DNA of 64,000 bases, taken from assembly GCA_034436335.1 (NCBI GenBank), contig DAOTVO010000047.1, positions 1 through 64,000 of the forward strand. Direction: 5' to 3'. The stretch comes from UBA877 sp034436335 (GTDB taxonomy: Bacteria; Chloroflexota; Anaerolineae; Anaerolineales; Villigracilaceae). The notes under the pieces were generated by a model. The model did no database searches and was not told the origin of the DNA. It worked only from the letters and a program-made list of their open reading frames with translations. Positions 33,355-41,836 of the stretch are shown piece after piece. A program made the position numbers and the translations under genes. How positions within the stretch are numbered: position 1 is the first letter of the stretch; each line of letters begins with the position of its first letter.

Positions 33355-34632
33355 CTACCAGGAAGTCAAGTCCTCTTCGCCGCGGCGGGGATAAAGGCGC
33401 GGATGCTTGCTGCCGTCTTTCAGCTTGTGATGGTCGCTGTCTTCGTATTTTACATCACGGTCAATGATTCGGCGCTCCTTCGAAGCAAAAAGAACTACAT
33501 CCGACTCGATGGTGCGGGCTGGGAAGATAATCATTCCGGAACCAATCCGGCAATTGTGGCCGACGCATCCGCCCAGAACGGGCCGGTTGGCTGGCGAGAG
33601 GCGGTCATTGCCGTCCAGGGCTTTGATGGGCGAGGGAATCAAGTTGTAATCGGTAAAGGTATTGCCCGCGCCGATGAAGGTGTTGCGTCCAATCACGCAC
33701 ATTTGCAGACAGGTATTTTGCGCCACCATGCTGTTTTCCATGATTGTGGTCATGAAAAGCGAAGCGCGAAACGGCAGGAAAGTGCCGTCGCCGACCACCG
33801 AGAGCATCAACTGACAATCCTGCGAAATATTGACATTATTGCCGATGATGCAATTTTCAATCACTGCGCCGGCATTGATGGTGACATTATCGCCTATCGT
33901 CGTCGGACCATGGATAATCGCTGTCGGGTCAATGACGCAATTCTTGCCGATTTTGACCAAACCCGAACATTCCAGCAATTGCCGGCCTTCGTACACTGCA
34001 CGCGCCAGCAAACTGAGTTTGAACCAGAAATCTTTCTTCAGCCGCTCCTCGAAACGCGCTCCGCGCGCAAACAGGCCAAAGACGCCATCTGCAATGAAGA
34101 TATGCGTCCAGGCATCTATGGCCAGCATGGCTCGCAGCGGCACCTGATAGACCAGGTCGCCGCTCTCGGTAGCCATATAGGTAGGCACGTGGTAATAGCC
34201 GATTTCCCGCGCCTGCATGTCTATCACCAACGGCTCAACGTCTGCTTCCGGGCCATTGGGGTAATACCACAGGTCGGCATAGTAGATGTTCCCCGCCGGC
34301 GTGTAAGAAATCGAAAGCGGCAGAGCATGCTCACGAAAAGCGGCGTCATCGAGGGAAAAAGCCGCCCGTACCGGGCGCCCGCGCTGTTTGGCCTGCTTGA
34401 TGAATTCGGCCATGTAATACTGATCGAAATACAAGTTGTCGCGATAGACAATCATCGGCTCGCGAGTCACAGGCAGACGCTCGCCCGGTTTGAGTTCGAT
34501 TTCCCCGTCCACATAGGGAGCAAGCACCTCGCGCTGATTGAGCCACAGCGGGACGTTTTGAATACGCAAGTCGCGGGCCGGCTCATTGAAGGGCGGAATA
34601 TGGCGGGGAGCGTGAAGAATGACTTTTTTCAT
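33355..34632 (-). CDS. Left-handed beta-helix (hexapeptide repeat) protein, GlmU-like
   Basis: 425 aa. Residues about 1-200 resemble a degraded nucleotidyl/sugar-transferase-like domain (RDNLYFDQYYMAEFI), without a recognisable NTP loop. Residues about 225-385 are hexapeptide repeats (KIGKNCVIDPTAIIHG, TIGDNVTINAGAVIE, CIIGNNVNIS) forming a left-handed beta-helix like those of GlmU and acyl/acetyltransferases. The tail is basic and charged. Similar proteins act on nucleotide sugars or as acyltransferases, but no catalytic residue can be named here. It is in the operon between the V4R gene (4 bp before) and the AAR-like reductase (17 bp after), so modification of a lipid or cell-surface molecule is a reasonable guess. 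Confidence 0.7.
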   Translation of the reverse strand: MKKVILHAPRHIPPFNEPARDLRIQNVPLWLNQREVLAPYVDGEIELKPGERLPVTREPMIVYRDNLYFDQYYMAEFIKQAKQRGRPVRAAFSLDDAAFREHALPLSISYTPAGNIYYADLWYYPNGPEADVEPLVIDMQAREIGYYHVPTYMATESGDLVYQVPLRAMLAIDAWTHIFIADGVFGLFARGARFEERLKKDFWFKLSLLARAVYEGRQLLECSGLVKIGKNCVIDPTAIIHGPTTIGDNVTINAGAVIENCIIGNNVNISQDCQLMLSVVGDGTFLPFRASLFMTTIMENSMVAQNTCLQMCVIGRNTFIGAGNTFTDYNLIPSPIKALDGNDRLSPANRPVLGGCVGHNCRIGSGMIIFPARTIESDVVLFASKERRIIDRDVKYEDSDHHKLKDGSKHPRLYPRRGEEDLTSW

Positions 34633-34636
34633 GGGG

Positions 34637-35263
34637 TCAACTCATCGGCGTCTGGTTAATTACAATTGTACACGCACTATCGCCACACGCAAGGCAACTT
34701 TTCTCTTCCACTTGGAAATACTTGCCTGCGCTTACCCAGTAGAGCGCCTCTTGAAGCAGGCCCACAGCCAGCGAGCAGGCTGGCGCATCGGTTTGTCGTC
34801 CCCAGCAGAGGGGACAGCGTTCAATATGCCAGTAGATGTTCTGCTGGTCGCGCTCCAGGCGGACGCGCTGGTCGGTAAAATTATTGAACAGAGAGGCAAA
34901 CGCCTGGCTACCTTGTTCCAGCCGCACATGAAGCGGCAGAAGACGAAAAGCCAAATCGGTTAGCCCCAGTTCTGGACCGAACTCGCGCAGGCCGTATTTG
35001 AAGCAGGCACGTCCCACGCGTAGCGCCAGGCCGCGGCCGGCTCGAGGTCCATAAGCGCGCTCAAGGCCGGCCTGCATGGCACTTACATGAGCAAAAGGGA
35101 CGCGCAAATCCTGATTGTGGGGCGGATAATGGTCAATGTACTCCGAAAAGCCGGCCAGGTTCAAGACAGCATTTACCCCTACATGGCCGAGGATTTCTTC
35201 CATTGCCAAAAGGATAATGCGCCCCATCCGATTAGGATAATAAAATTCAGGGGCAGTCATCAT
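34637..35263 (-). CDS. V4R-type (4-vinyl reductase-like) small-molecule-binding protein
   Basis: 208 aa. The C-terminal half carries the V4R pattern, ending in CPLCWGRQTDAPAC...SCLACGDSACTIVI, with cysteines that could bind a metal or cofactor. V4R domains occur in bacteriochlorophyll BchJ, in phenol-sensing NtrC regulators and in TRAPP-like proteins, and bind small hydrophobic molecules. Here it is a stand-alone domain with an N-terminal helical extension (GRIILLAMEEILGHVGVNAVL). Its start overlaps the upstream hydrolase stop by 4 bp (ATGA), so the two are translationally coupled. A sensor or carrier role for a lipid-like ligand is plausible but unproven. Confidence 0.72.
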   Translation of the reverse strand: MMTAPEFYYPNRMGRIILLAMEEILGHVGVNAVLNLAGFSEYIDHYPPHNQDLRVPFAHVSAMQAGLERAYGPRAGRGLALRVGRACFKYGLREFGPELGLTDLAFRLLPLHVRLEQGSQAFASLFNNFTDQRVRLERDQQNIYWHIERCPLCWGRQTDAPACSLAVGLLQEALYWVSAGKYFQVEEKSCLACGDSACTIVINQTPMS

Positions 35264-36054
35264 TCAACTGTATCTTGGTCAAGGAAATTTTTCAAAGTCT
35301 GGATGAAAGTATCCGGTTCATCCAGCATGATAAAGTGTCCCGCTCTTGGGAATCGCTCAATCCTTGCCGTTGGAATACCTTTTTTCATAGGCTGCCATTG
35401 CATCGGATGAACGATGTTATCTTTGTCGCCATACATGCCCATCGCCGGGACTTTAACCTGAGACAACATCGGCCTTAAGTCAGTGCGCCGCAGGGAAGCA
35501 ATGCTAAGCAGGAACGACTCGAGAGTTGTCTTCGACAAGTCTTTATCCATCATCTCCGGGAAGCGCGGGTCTCTGCATATCATCGGCGAAGCAAGACGCA
35601 TGCCCAGTCGAAAGGCTCCCATCATATTGAAAAGGAGGGCTGCAATAGGGCGGCGTCCGGCCAGTTTCAGCGGAAAAGCCAGGGAAGAACCGGTAATTGG
35701 TGAACCAACCACCACTACTTTACTCACCCGCTGCGGATACTGGATGGCAACCGAAAGGCTGACCGTCCCCCCCATGCTGTGACCCACCAGCGGAGCGCGC
35801 TGGATGCCCAGACGGTCCATAAATTGGTCCACCAGACTTACGAAATCCTGAACAGCGTAGGTATCGCGTTTTTTGCCCGATTCACCAAACCCCCAAAAAT
35901 CCAATGCATAGGTACGATAATACGAACCGAGGTAGGCCATGGTTTCCTGCCAAAGACCCCACGATCCGAGCCAGCCATGCAACAGGATGACCGGGCGTCC
36001 ACGGCCATACACCTCGTAGTGAACAATGCCTTGGTCGGTAGTGATGGAAGACAC
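35260..36054 (-). CDS. Alpha/beta hydrolase (intact catalytic serine)
   Basis: 264 aa cytoplasmic alpha/beta hydrolase. Oxyanion-hole HGWLGSW, nucleophile elbow VGHSMGGTVS with Ser, acid in GDKDNI and His in RAGHFIML form a full triad. No substrate can be deduced; related enzymes include esterases, lipases and haloperoxidase-like hydrolases. It is the paralogue of the serine-less protein at 22687-23478, so one operon has an active hydrolase near its start and a dead one at its end. It is followed by the V4R gene with a 4-bp overlap and preceded by the GTPase gene at 24 bp. Confidence 0.87.
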   Translation of the reverse strand: MSSITTDQGIVHYEVYGRGRPVILLHGWLGSWGLWQETMAYLGSYYRTYALDFWGFGESGKKRDTYAVQDFVSLVDQFMDRLGIQRAPLVGHSMGGTVSLSVAIQYPQRVSKVVVVGSPITGSSLAFPLKLAGRRPIAALLFNMMGAFRLGMRLASPMICRDPRFPEMMDKDLSKTTLESFLLSIASLRRTDLRPMLSQVKVPAMGMYGDKDNIVHPMQWQPMKKGIPTARIERFPRAGHFIMLDEPDTFIQTLKNFLDQDTVE

Positions 36055-36078
36055 AGGCGCTCAAGCAACACGCAGGGA

Positions 36079-36621
36079 TTATTTTCCTCCCTGCTCCATT
36101 TCAGCCAAAATACTGTAGAGGAGTTCGAGCAGAACGGACTTGACGGAATTCCGGTCTGTGGCCACGCAGGGCAGGAACTTGACTTTCGAGTCGAGGCGCA
36201 GGACATGGCGCATATCTTCCGGGTCCCAGGCATCTTTCTTATCCTGCTTATTGGCGGCTACAACATACGGGGTGGGAGCATAGGCGCGGAAGGTTTCCAG
36301 AATAGAGCGCGCCTCGCGGAAAGTCTCCGGCCGGGTGCTGTCCACCATTACGATAAACCCCAGCATTCCCTCGGACAGGATTTCCCACATGAAGTCGAAG
36401 CGCTTCTGGCCCGGCGTGCCGAAGAGATACAACACGAGGTCATCATCTACAGTGATACGGCCGAAATCCATTGCCACCGTGGTCGCTTCCTTGACGGCTT
36501 TCTCGGCAGCAGTAGAAATCTTCCGTTCGGTGGAAACAACATCAATTTCACTCACCGAGCGGATGAACTCGGTCTTGCCGGCACTAAAGGGACCTGTGAC
36601 AACCATTTTGACTGTTTGCAT
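36079..36621 (-). CDS. MglA/Arf-like small GTPase
   Basis: 180 aa from the ATG at 36621, chosen for AGGTAGGA upstream and because the P-loop then starts at residue 10. G1 GPFSAGKT, G3 FGTPGQKRF (the DxxG aspartate is Gly, as in several prokaryotic Arf/Gtr-like GTPases) and G4 NKQD are visible. Such prokaryotic small GTPases control cell polarity and motility (MglA) or work with roadblock proteins and membrane kinases. It follows the DUF4388 gene by 20 bp, a pairing seen in polarity/motility clusters. No roadblock/LC7 gene is in the operon. It may be the switch that links signalling to the downstream enzymes. Confidence 0.85.
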   Translation of the reverse strand: MQTVKMVVTGPFSAGKTEFIRSVSEIDVVSTERKISTAAEKAVKEATTVAMDFGRITVDDDLVLYLFGTPGQKRFDFMWEILSEGMLGFIVMVDSTRPETFREARSILETFRAYAPTPYVVAANKQDKKDAWDPEDMRHVLRLDSKVKFLPCVATDRNSVKSVLLELLYSILAEMEQGGK

Positions 36622-36641
36622 GAGTCCTACCTCAAACAAAA

Positions 36642-37457
36642 TTATAGCGAACGAATGCGAGTAATCAAACGGTTTACTAGAGACTTCTGCTCGTCTCGGT
36701 CTGCTGTGGGGAAGACGCGCACCTGGGGCGGCGGTGCAGCGCCTTCGGGGCGGCAAATTTCCACCAGACCCGCCTGCAAGAGGCCATAAACAATCCGGCG
36801 GATTTCAAGGTCATTCATTTTGGTGGCGTTGGCAATTTGCCTGATGGTATTTTTGGGATTGATATAAGAGACGACCCGCCACTCCTCGACGCTCAGATTA
36901 ACATTGCGCAAATTGACGCCAGGGCGGTCGGTGAACTTCAGCGCCATGTCGAGGCTGGGAATCTCGTCCTGAAGTTGTTCCCACTCCCGCAACTGACGCG
37001 AGCCTTCGATGATGAGATTCTCCAAATCCAACCGCACGCTGATTCGTTCATCGGGAGGGAGAACATCGTTCTCGAAATGAAATGAGCCTTCCACCCAAGT
37101 GAACAGTCTCTGGACAATCTCAGAAAAATACAATTGCACTTGGGTCAAAATCTCTTCCTTGGTCAAGTAACCCGCATTGATGAGCAGAAGGCCGAGTTCT
37201 TTATCAGAGATATTACTGGCCCGCTGTTGAATGGCTTTGTATTGACCTGCAGAAAGTTTATTGGCCTTATGAAGAAGGGTTGCCAACCCCGTCGGCGTCT
37301 TCCCAATTTGGGCATAAGCCAATTTCCCATCACGAAATGAAACCTGAGCAGTGTCGGTGGGCCCTTCAATAACCAGAGTCCCCGTCTTGCGCGCCAGGTT
37401 AATCAAATTCAGCAACTGGGTAATCGTAAAGTCTCTTAAGTTTCCTCGCAGTGCCAT
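36642..37457 (-). CDS. DUF4388 (PATAN-like) protein, first gene of the ten-gene operon
   Basis: 271 aa. The N-terminus LRDFTITQLLNLINLARKTG followed by LVIEGPTDTAQVSFRDGKL is the DUF4388/PATAN pattern, which forms part of adaptor proteins in gliding motility and receiver-linked signalling. A middle segment (about 90-150) resembles the second half of that domain. The C-terminus (VVSYINPKNTIRQIANATKM...VYGLLQAGLVEI) resembles a winged helix. It has a good promoter and a leader of about 33 nt. It is likely an adaptor for the GTPase encoded next. Confidence 0.8.
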   Translation of the reverse strand: MALRGNLRDFTITQLLNLINLARKTGTLVIEGPTDTAQVSFRDGKLAYAQIGKTPTGLATLLHKANKLSAGQYKAIQQRASNISDKELGLLLINAGYLTKEEILTQVQLYFSEIVQRLFTWVEGSFHFENDVLPPDERISVRLDLENLIIEGSRQLREWEQLQDEIPSLDMALKFTDRPGVNLRNVNLSVEEWRVVSYINPKNTIRQIANATKMNDLEIRRIVYGLLQAGLVEICRPEGAAPPPQVRVFPTADRDEQKSLVNRLITRIRSL

Positions 37458-37496
37458 GTCAACTCGAGCCGCAAATGGGATAGGAAAGACGAAACG

Positions 37497-37525
37497 ATTA
37501 TACTTGCACGTACGTTATGCGTCAA
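37497..37525 (-). promoter_or_regulatory. Strong promoter of the DUF4388-to-hydrolase operon
   Basis: On the minus strand, TTGACG (37520-37525), a 17-bp spacer and perfect TATAAT (37497-37502) give a leader of about 33 nt to the ATG at 37457. No convincing internal promoter or terminator was noticed in the short gaps of the following nine genes (from 24 bp down to a 4-bp overlap). Confidence 0.75.
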
Positions 37526-37553
37526 AGGTTCGAAACTTACCAAATCCGTATGT

Positions 37554-37559
37554 TATAAT
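37554..37559 (+). promoter_or_regulatory. Probable -10 box of trpS
   Basis: TATAAT at 37554-37559 precedes trpS with a poor -35 region (TTCGAA at 37529-37534). It would give a leader of about 130 nt containing a GCAGGC/GCCTGC hairpin near 37664-37680. No T-box features were found. It is divergent from the signalling-operon promoter. Confidence 0.4.
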
Positions 37560-37695
37560 TTTTCCGCCTCGTCACAAAAAGCCATTCCTCCGGGCTAAAA
37601 ATCGTCTGAAAACGGCGAAACCGGATGGAGTGGGAAAACTGCGAAGCAAAATTTCACCCGGCAGGCTGTTTGCCTGCAATCAAAAGAGGTCCTCT

Positions 37696-38682
37696 ATGGC
37701 AAAGAAAGGCCGCGTCTTCTCCGGCATCCGCCCCACCGGGCGCGCCCATTTGGGCAATTATCTGGGAGCCATCAAAAACTATGTCGCCCTGCAGGACGAG
37801 TACGACTGCGTGTACTGCATCGTAGACATCCACGCCCTCACCACCGTGGAAGATACGGTAAACCTGAAACAGAACACCTTCGAAATGGCGCTCGACCTGC
37901 TGGCCGCCGGCATCCGACCGGAGGAAACCATCCTCTTCGTCCAGAGTCACGTCCCACAAGTGATGGAACTACACACTATCCTTTCAATGGTCACGCCGCT
38001 CGGCAAACTGACCGACCTGCCAACCTTCAAGGAAAAAGCCCGCCAGCAGCCGAACAACGTCAACTACGGGCTGGTCGGTTATCCCGTCCTGATGACCGCC
38101 GACATCGTCCTCTACAAAACCGACCTTGTCCCGGTCGGCATTGACCAGGCCCCGCACATCGAATTTGCCCGCGAAGTGGTACGCTCCTTCAACTACCGTT
38201 ATAATACCAAAGTGCTCATCGAACCAGCCATGAAGACCACCGAAGTGCCCAAAGTGCTGGGCATTGACGGCAAGGAAAAGATGAGCAAAAGTCTCGACAA
38301 TCACATCGAACTGGCTCTCACCCCCGAAGAGACCCGCCAGCGCGTCATGATGATGGTCACCGACCCGCAGCGTATCAAGCGCACCGACCCCGGCAACCCG
38401 GATGTCTGTAACGTCTTTTCGCTCCACAAAATATTCACGCCGCAGGCCGAGGTGGACATGATTAACACCGAATGCCGCCGCGCCGGCATCGGCTGCGTGG
38501 ACTGCAAGAAACGTTTCGCCGAAAGCCTCAACCGCGCCCTCGAACCCTTCCGCACCCGGCGCGCCGAACTCGCCGCCCAGCCGGAGCATGTCCAGGAAAT
38601 CCTCGCAGACGGCGCCCGCCGCGCCCGCCTCATCGCCGAAAAGACGATGGCAGAAGTGCGGGAAGCAGTGCAATTGCCGTGA
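37696..38682 (+). CDS. trpS: Tryptophan--tRNA ligase
   Basis: 328-aa class I aminoacyl-tRNA synthetase that charges tRNA-Trp in the cytoplasm. RPTGRAHLGNYLGA contains the HIGH-type motif and KEKMSKSLDN the KMSKS motif; GIDQAPHIEFAREV is typical of TrpS. The ATG at 37696 with AGAGGT 6 bases upstream is chosen. The frame is open 345 bases further upstream, but that region is promoter and has no homologous protein sequence. Length is normal for bacterial TrpS. A 13-bp inverted repeat follows the stop before dtd. Confidence 0.96.
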   Translation: MAKKGRVFSGIRPTGRAHLGNYLGAIKNYVALQDEYDCVYCIVDIHALTTVEDTVNLKQNTFEMALDLLAAGIRPEETILFVQSHVPQVMELHTILSMVTPLGKLTDLPTFKEKARQQPNNVNYGLVGYPVLMTADIVLYKTDLVPVGIDQAPHIEFAREVVRSFNYRYNTKVLIEPAMKTTEVPKVLGIDGKEKMSKSLDNHIELALTPEETRQRVMMMVTDPQRIKRTDPGNPDVCNVFSLHKIFTPQAEVDMINTECRRAGIGCVDCKKRFAESLNRALEPFRTRRAELAAQPEHVQEILADGARRARLIAEKTMAEVREAVQLP

Positions 38683-38695
38683 GCGAAGCAATGAG

Positions 38696-38737
38696 AGAAT
38701 AGAGATTTGAGAGTGACGTTGCTTAAATCTCTATTCT
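38696..38737. repeat. 13-bp perfect inverted repeat between trpS and dtd
   Basis: AGAATAGAGATTT (38696-38708) and AAATCTCTATTCT (38725-38737) form a perfect stem with a 16-base loop. No U-run follows, so it is at best a weak terminator; it could be an mRNA-stabilising hairpin or a small repeat. Confidence 0.65.
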
Positions 38738-38781
38738 GTGCCTATCTTTACTTTTCTCTCCCCTCTGTTCTCTACCTACCC

Positions 38782-39219
38782 ATGCGCGCCCTCCTGCAAC
38801 GCGTCACCCATGCCAGCGTCCACGTGGACGGTCAGACTGTCGGAGCCATCGGGCGCGGCCTGGTGGTGCTGCTCGGCATCGGCGAGGGAGATACCGAAGA
38901 GCAGGCACGCTTCCTGGCCGAAAAGACCGCCCAACTGCGCATCTTCGAGGATGCCGAAGGCAAGTTCAACCTGTCCCTGCTGGACGTGAAAGGCGAAGCG
39001 CTGGTCGTCTCACAATTCACCCTCTACGGCGACGCCCGCAAGGGACGGCGCCCATCCTTCAGCGACGCGGCACGTCCCGAAGCCGCCGCCCCGCTGGTGG
39101 ATAAATTCTGCGAGTTTCTGCGCGCCCAGGGCGTCCCCACCCAAACTGGCGTGTTTGCCGCCCACATGCTGGTGGAAATCTACAACGACGGGCCGGTCAC
39201 CATCTGGCTGGAAAAATGA
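38782..39219 (+). CDS. dtd: D-aminoacyl-tRNA deacylase
   Basis: 145-aa enzyme that removes D-amino acids (and glycine) mischarged onto tRNA. The start MRALLQRVTHASVHVDG is the usual beginning of the family, so the ATG at 38782 is chosen over in-frame upstream codons. The catalytic SQFTLYGD segment and the C-terminal NDGPVTIWLE segment (Gly-Pro cross-subunit motif) are intact. Its stop overlaps the galK start (ATGA at 39216-39219), so the two are translationally coupled. Confidence 0.95.
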   Translation: MRALLQRVTHASVHVDGQTVGAIGRGLVVLLGIGEGDTEEQARFLAEKTAQLRIFEDAEGKFNLSLLDVKGEALVVSQFTLYGDARKGRRPSFSDAARPEAAAPLVDKFCEFLRAQGVPTQTGVFAAHMLVEIYNDGPVTIWLEK

Positions 39220-40358
39220 AACGCCCGCTCACCGAGACATTCGAACAACACTTTGGCGTGTCTCCATCCTTCCTCGTCCGCGCCCCCGGACGGGTAAACA
39301 TCATCGGCGAACACACCGACTACAACGAAGGTTACGTCCTGCCGCTGGCCATCGAACGCGCCATCCACATCGCCCTGCGCCCCCGCGCCGACAGCCTCGT
39401 CCGTGTTCATTCACTCGACTACAACGAAAGCGCCGAATTCGACGCCTCTGCCCCCCAGCGCGGCGGGCCGGCCTGGGTCGAATACATCCGCGGCATGGCC
39501 TGGGTCATGCAGCAGGACGGCCTGCCTCTGCGCGGCTGGGACGGCGTGATGAGCGGCGACATCCCGCGCGGCGCCGGGCTCTCCTCCTCCGCCGCGCTCG
39601 AAATCGCCGCCGGTCTGGCCTTCGCCGCGGCATCGGACCGGATGCCTGCTCCCGCCAAACTGGCCGCCCTCGCCCAGCGCGCCGAAAACGAATGGGTTGG
39701 CGTCCGCTGCGGAATCATGGACCAGATGGCCTGCGCCGCCTCGAAAGAAAATCACGCCCTTCTGCTCGACTGCCGCACCCTGGTCTACGAACACATCCCC
39801 CTTCCTCCTGGCCTCTCCATCGCCATCCTCGACACCGCCACCCGCCGCGGCCTGGTCGACTCGGCCTACAACGAACGCCGCGCCGCCTGTGAACGAGCCG
39901 CCCAGACGCTGGGAGTGCGCGCCCTCCGCGATGTCAGCGAAGCAGACTTCCGTTCCCGCGCCGGAGCGCTGGATGAAACCACCCGCCGCCGCGCCCGGCA
40001 CGTCGTCGGCGAAAACGAACGCGTCCTGCAGGCCGTCGAAGCCCTGCGCCGCGGCGACATCCCCGCCCTGGGCCGCCTGTTAGACGCCAGCCACGCCAGT
40101 CTGCGCGACGATTTCGAAGTCTCCTCCGAAGCCCTCAACACGATTGTCGAAATCGCCCGCCGCCAGCCCGGCTGTTACGGGGCGCGCATGACCGGAGCCG
40201 GATTCGGCGGCTGCGCCGTGGCGCTGGTAGCGACAGAAGCCGCCGAATCGTTTTCTCGAACCGTTGTCCAACACTATCACCAGGCCATCGGTTTGGAAGC
40301 CTCGATTTACATCACTCACGCCTATCCAGGCGCTTCAGTCGCCCGCTTGACGAGATAA
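39216..40358 (+). CDS. galK: Galactokinase
   Basis: 380-aa GHMP kinase that phosphorylates alpha-D-galactose at C1 with ATP (Leloir pathway). Motif 1 is in APGRVNIIGEHTDYNEGYVL, motif 2 in RGAGLSSSAALE and motif 3 in GARMTGAGFGGCAVAL. The catalytic Asp is in CGIMDQMAC. Length and spacing are those of bacterial GalK. Start overlaps the dtd stop by 4 bp. No galT or galE is nearby, so the rest of the pathway must be elsewhere. Confidence 0.95.
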   Translation: MKRPLTETFEQHFGVSPSFLVRAPGRVNIIGEHTDYNEGYVLPLAIERAIHIALRPRADSLVRVHSLDYNESAEFDASAPQRGGPAWVEYIRGMAWVMQQDGLPLRGWDGVMSGDIPRGAGLSSSAALEIAAGLAFAAASDRMPAPAKLAALAQRAENEWVGVRCGIMDQMACAASKENHALLLDCRTLVYEHIPLPPGLSIAILDTATRRGLVDSAYNERRAACERAAQTLGVRALRDVSEADFRSRAGALDETTRRRARHVVGENERVLQAVEALRRGDIPALGRLLDASHASLRDDFEVSSEALNTIVEIARRQPGCYGARMTGAGFGGCAVALVATEAAESFSRTVVQHYHQAIGLEASIYITHAYPGASVARLTR

Positions 40359-40423
40359 ACGGGTTGTGCTAGTATCGCTCCAATACCTAAATCACACAGC
40401 CCGACACTTTGCTGGAGGAGAGC

Positions 40424-41056
40424 ATGTTCAAGAAAATCGCCTTGATTATCGCGTTCGCCCTGGGAGCAGCCCTGCTGCTTACCGCATGCGAACGTTCCGC
40501 TGTTCCGGCCACATCATCCTTATCCACTCCCACGATTGCAGCCGGCACATTGTCGCAGGAGTCGATGAACGCCACCTTAACAGCCATTGCGCTGGATAAG
40601 ACAATGAACCCCGTTCAACCGGTAGCGCCGGAGATCACGCCCACCCCCACCGAGCAAACCCCTCTCCCGCCCACCAAAACGCCAACCCCCACCCTGCCAG
40701 CCATCGTCTTGCCCACGCCGGGCCGCCCCTCCACCTACACCTTACAGGCCGGGGAATTCCCCTACTGCATCGCCCGGCGCTTCAATGTCGACCCCGGCGA
40801 CCTGCTGGCCCTCAACGGTCTGACAGACGGCCAAATCTTCCAGCCCGGGCTGGTGTTGAAAATCCCGCAGACAGGTTCATTCCCCGGCGAGCGCGCCCTC
40901 CAGCCGCACCCCACCACCTATACGGTGGCCGTGAATGACACTATCTACTCGGTGGCCTGCAAATTCGGCGACGTGGACCCCATCTATCTAGCCTCCTACA
41001 ACAACATCCCTGCTCCCTACATTTTGCAAGCGGGCAAAGTCCTCAACATTCCGTAG
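40424..41056 (+). CDS. Lipoprotein with two LysM domains
   Basis: 210 aa from the ATG at 40424, which has GGAGGAG upstream. Lipoprotein signal MFKKIALIIAFALGAALLL then TAC (lipobox) anchors it outside the membrane. A long Pro/Thr-rich linker (about residues 60-105) spaces two LysM peptidoglycan-binding domains (TYTLQAGEFPYCIARRFNVD... and TYTVAVNDTIYSVACKFGDV...) at the C-terminus. It probably binds cell-wall or surface glycans. No catalytic domain is present. Confidence 0.88.
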   Translation: MFKKIALIIAFALGAALLLTACERSAVPATSSLSTPTIAAGTLSQESMNATLTAIALDKTMNPVQPVAPEITPTPTEQTPLPPTKTPTPTLPAIVLPTPGRPSTYTLQAGEFPYCIARRFNVDPGDLLALNGLTDGQIFQPGLVLKIPQTGSFPGERALQPHPTTYTVAVNDTIYSVACKFGDVDPIYLASYNNIPAPYILQAGKVLNIP

Positions 41057-41078
41057 GAGCCCCAATTCTGTGATTTTG

Positions 41079-41110
41079 CCAGGCGGAGGCTCTTCCTTCG
41101 CCTGGTATTT
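41079..41110 (+). terminator. Likely intrinsic terminator after the LysM gene
   Basis: Stem CCAGGCG (41079-41085) / CGCCTGG (41099-41105) followed by TATTTATTT. The U-run is interrupted, so strength is moderate. Confidence 0.5.
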
Positions 41111-41125
41111 ATTTCGGAGACGAAG

Positions 41126-41674
41126 ATGCCCTTCGAACTGCTGAATTCTGAAATTGTTTACCCCGGCCGCGCCTTCACCATCCGCCGCGACCGCCTCCGC
41201 CTGCCCGATGGCCGCGAAACACGGCTGGATATCGTCGAACACGTCGGCTCGGTGGTCATCGTGCCGCTGGACAACGAGGGCAACCTGCTCTTCGTCCGCC
41301 AGTACCGCCACGCGGCGGGCCTGGACCTGCTGGAACTGCCCGCCGGAACCCTGGACGAGGGCGAGGCCCCCGAAGCGTGCGCCCGGCGCGAGGTCCGCGA
41401 AGAGACCGGCATGGCCGCCGGACGGCTGGAGTCTCTGGGTGGCTTCTACCTCGCCCCCGGCTACTCGACCGAGTACATGCACGTCTATCTCGCCACCGAC
41501 CTCTACCCGGCGCCCCTCGCCGCCGACGCCGACGAATTCCTGCAAGTCGAAAAAATTCCCCTCCTCGAGGCGCTGACCCTGCCCGCCCGCGGCCTGCTGC
41601 CCGACGCCAAGTCGCTGGCGGCGCTCCTGCTGGCCCGCGAGCGGCTGACAGAACTCAGAGACCAGTTTCTTTAA
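41126..41674 (+). CDS. NUDIX hydrolase (ADP-ribose pyrophosphatase-like)
   Basis: 182 aa. The Nudix box GTLDEGEAPEACARREVREE followed by TGM fits G-x5-E-x7-REVxEExG exactly. The N-terminal beta-rich domain with LRLPDGRETRLDIVEHVGSV and the VRQYRHAAGLDLLELPAG strand are typical of ADP-ribose/ADP-sugar pyrophosphatases (NudF type). It hydrolyses nucleoside diphosphates linked to other moieties, a housekeeping role; the precise substrate is inferred. CGGAGA precedes the ATG. The stop codon lies at the centre of the TTTAAA palindrome of the following hairpin. Confidence 0.9.
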   Translation: MPFELLNSEIVYPGRAFTIRRDRLRLPDGRETRLDIVEHVGSVVIVPLDNEGNLLFVRQYRHAAGLDLLELPAGTLDEGEAPEACARREVREETGMAAGRLESLGGFYLAPGYSTEYMHVYLATDLYPAPLAADADEFLQVEKIPLLEALTLPARGLLPDAKSLAALLLARERLTELRDQFL

Positions 41675-41688
41675 AGAAACCTAGTCTC
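41658..41688. repeat. Stem-loop overlapping the NUDIX stop codon
   Basis: Perfect palindrome GTTTCTTTAAAGAAAC (41665-41680) nested in outer arms GAGAC (41658-41662) and GTCTC (41684-41688). The NUDIX TAA stop sits in the middle. There is no U-run; it may protect the mRNA end or be a small repeat. The rest of the 160-bp gap to the oxidoreductase gene is AT-rich and holds that gene's promoter, which I could not place exactly. Confidence 0.6.
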
Positions 41689-41836
41689 TCAGCCCCTCGG
41701 CCAATTATGACAAGTCGCAGGGCAATTTATGTATTAAATTACTATCCTCTCTCCCCTGCCGCGACTAAACTTATCAATTGGTGTATTTGACCAAAACAGA
41801 GATTATCTCTCTGAATTTCATAGAAGGAGCCTGATT

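Noticed and set aside
37351..37695. N-terminal extension of trpS by 115 codons
   Set aside because: It crosses the divergent promoters; the TrpS family begins at 37696 with a ribosome binding site.
37566..37695. T-box leader for trpS
   Set aside because: No T-box consensus (AGGGTGG...) or specifier-like structure was found; only a small GCAGGC/GCCTGC hairpin.
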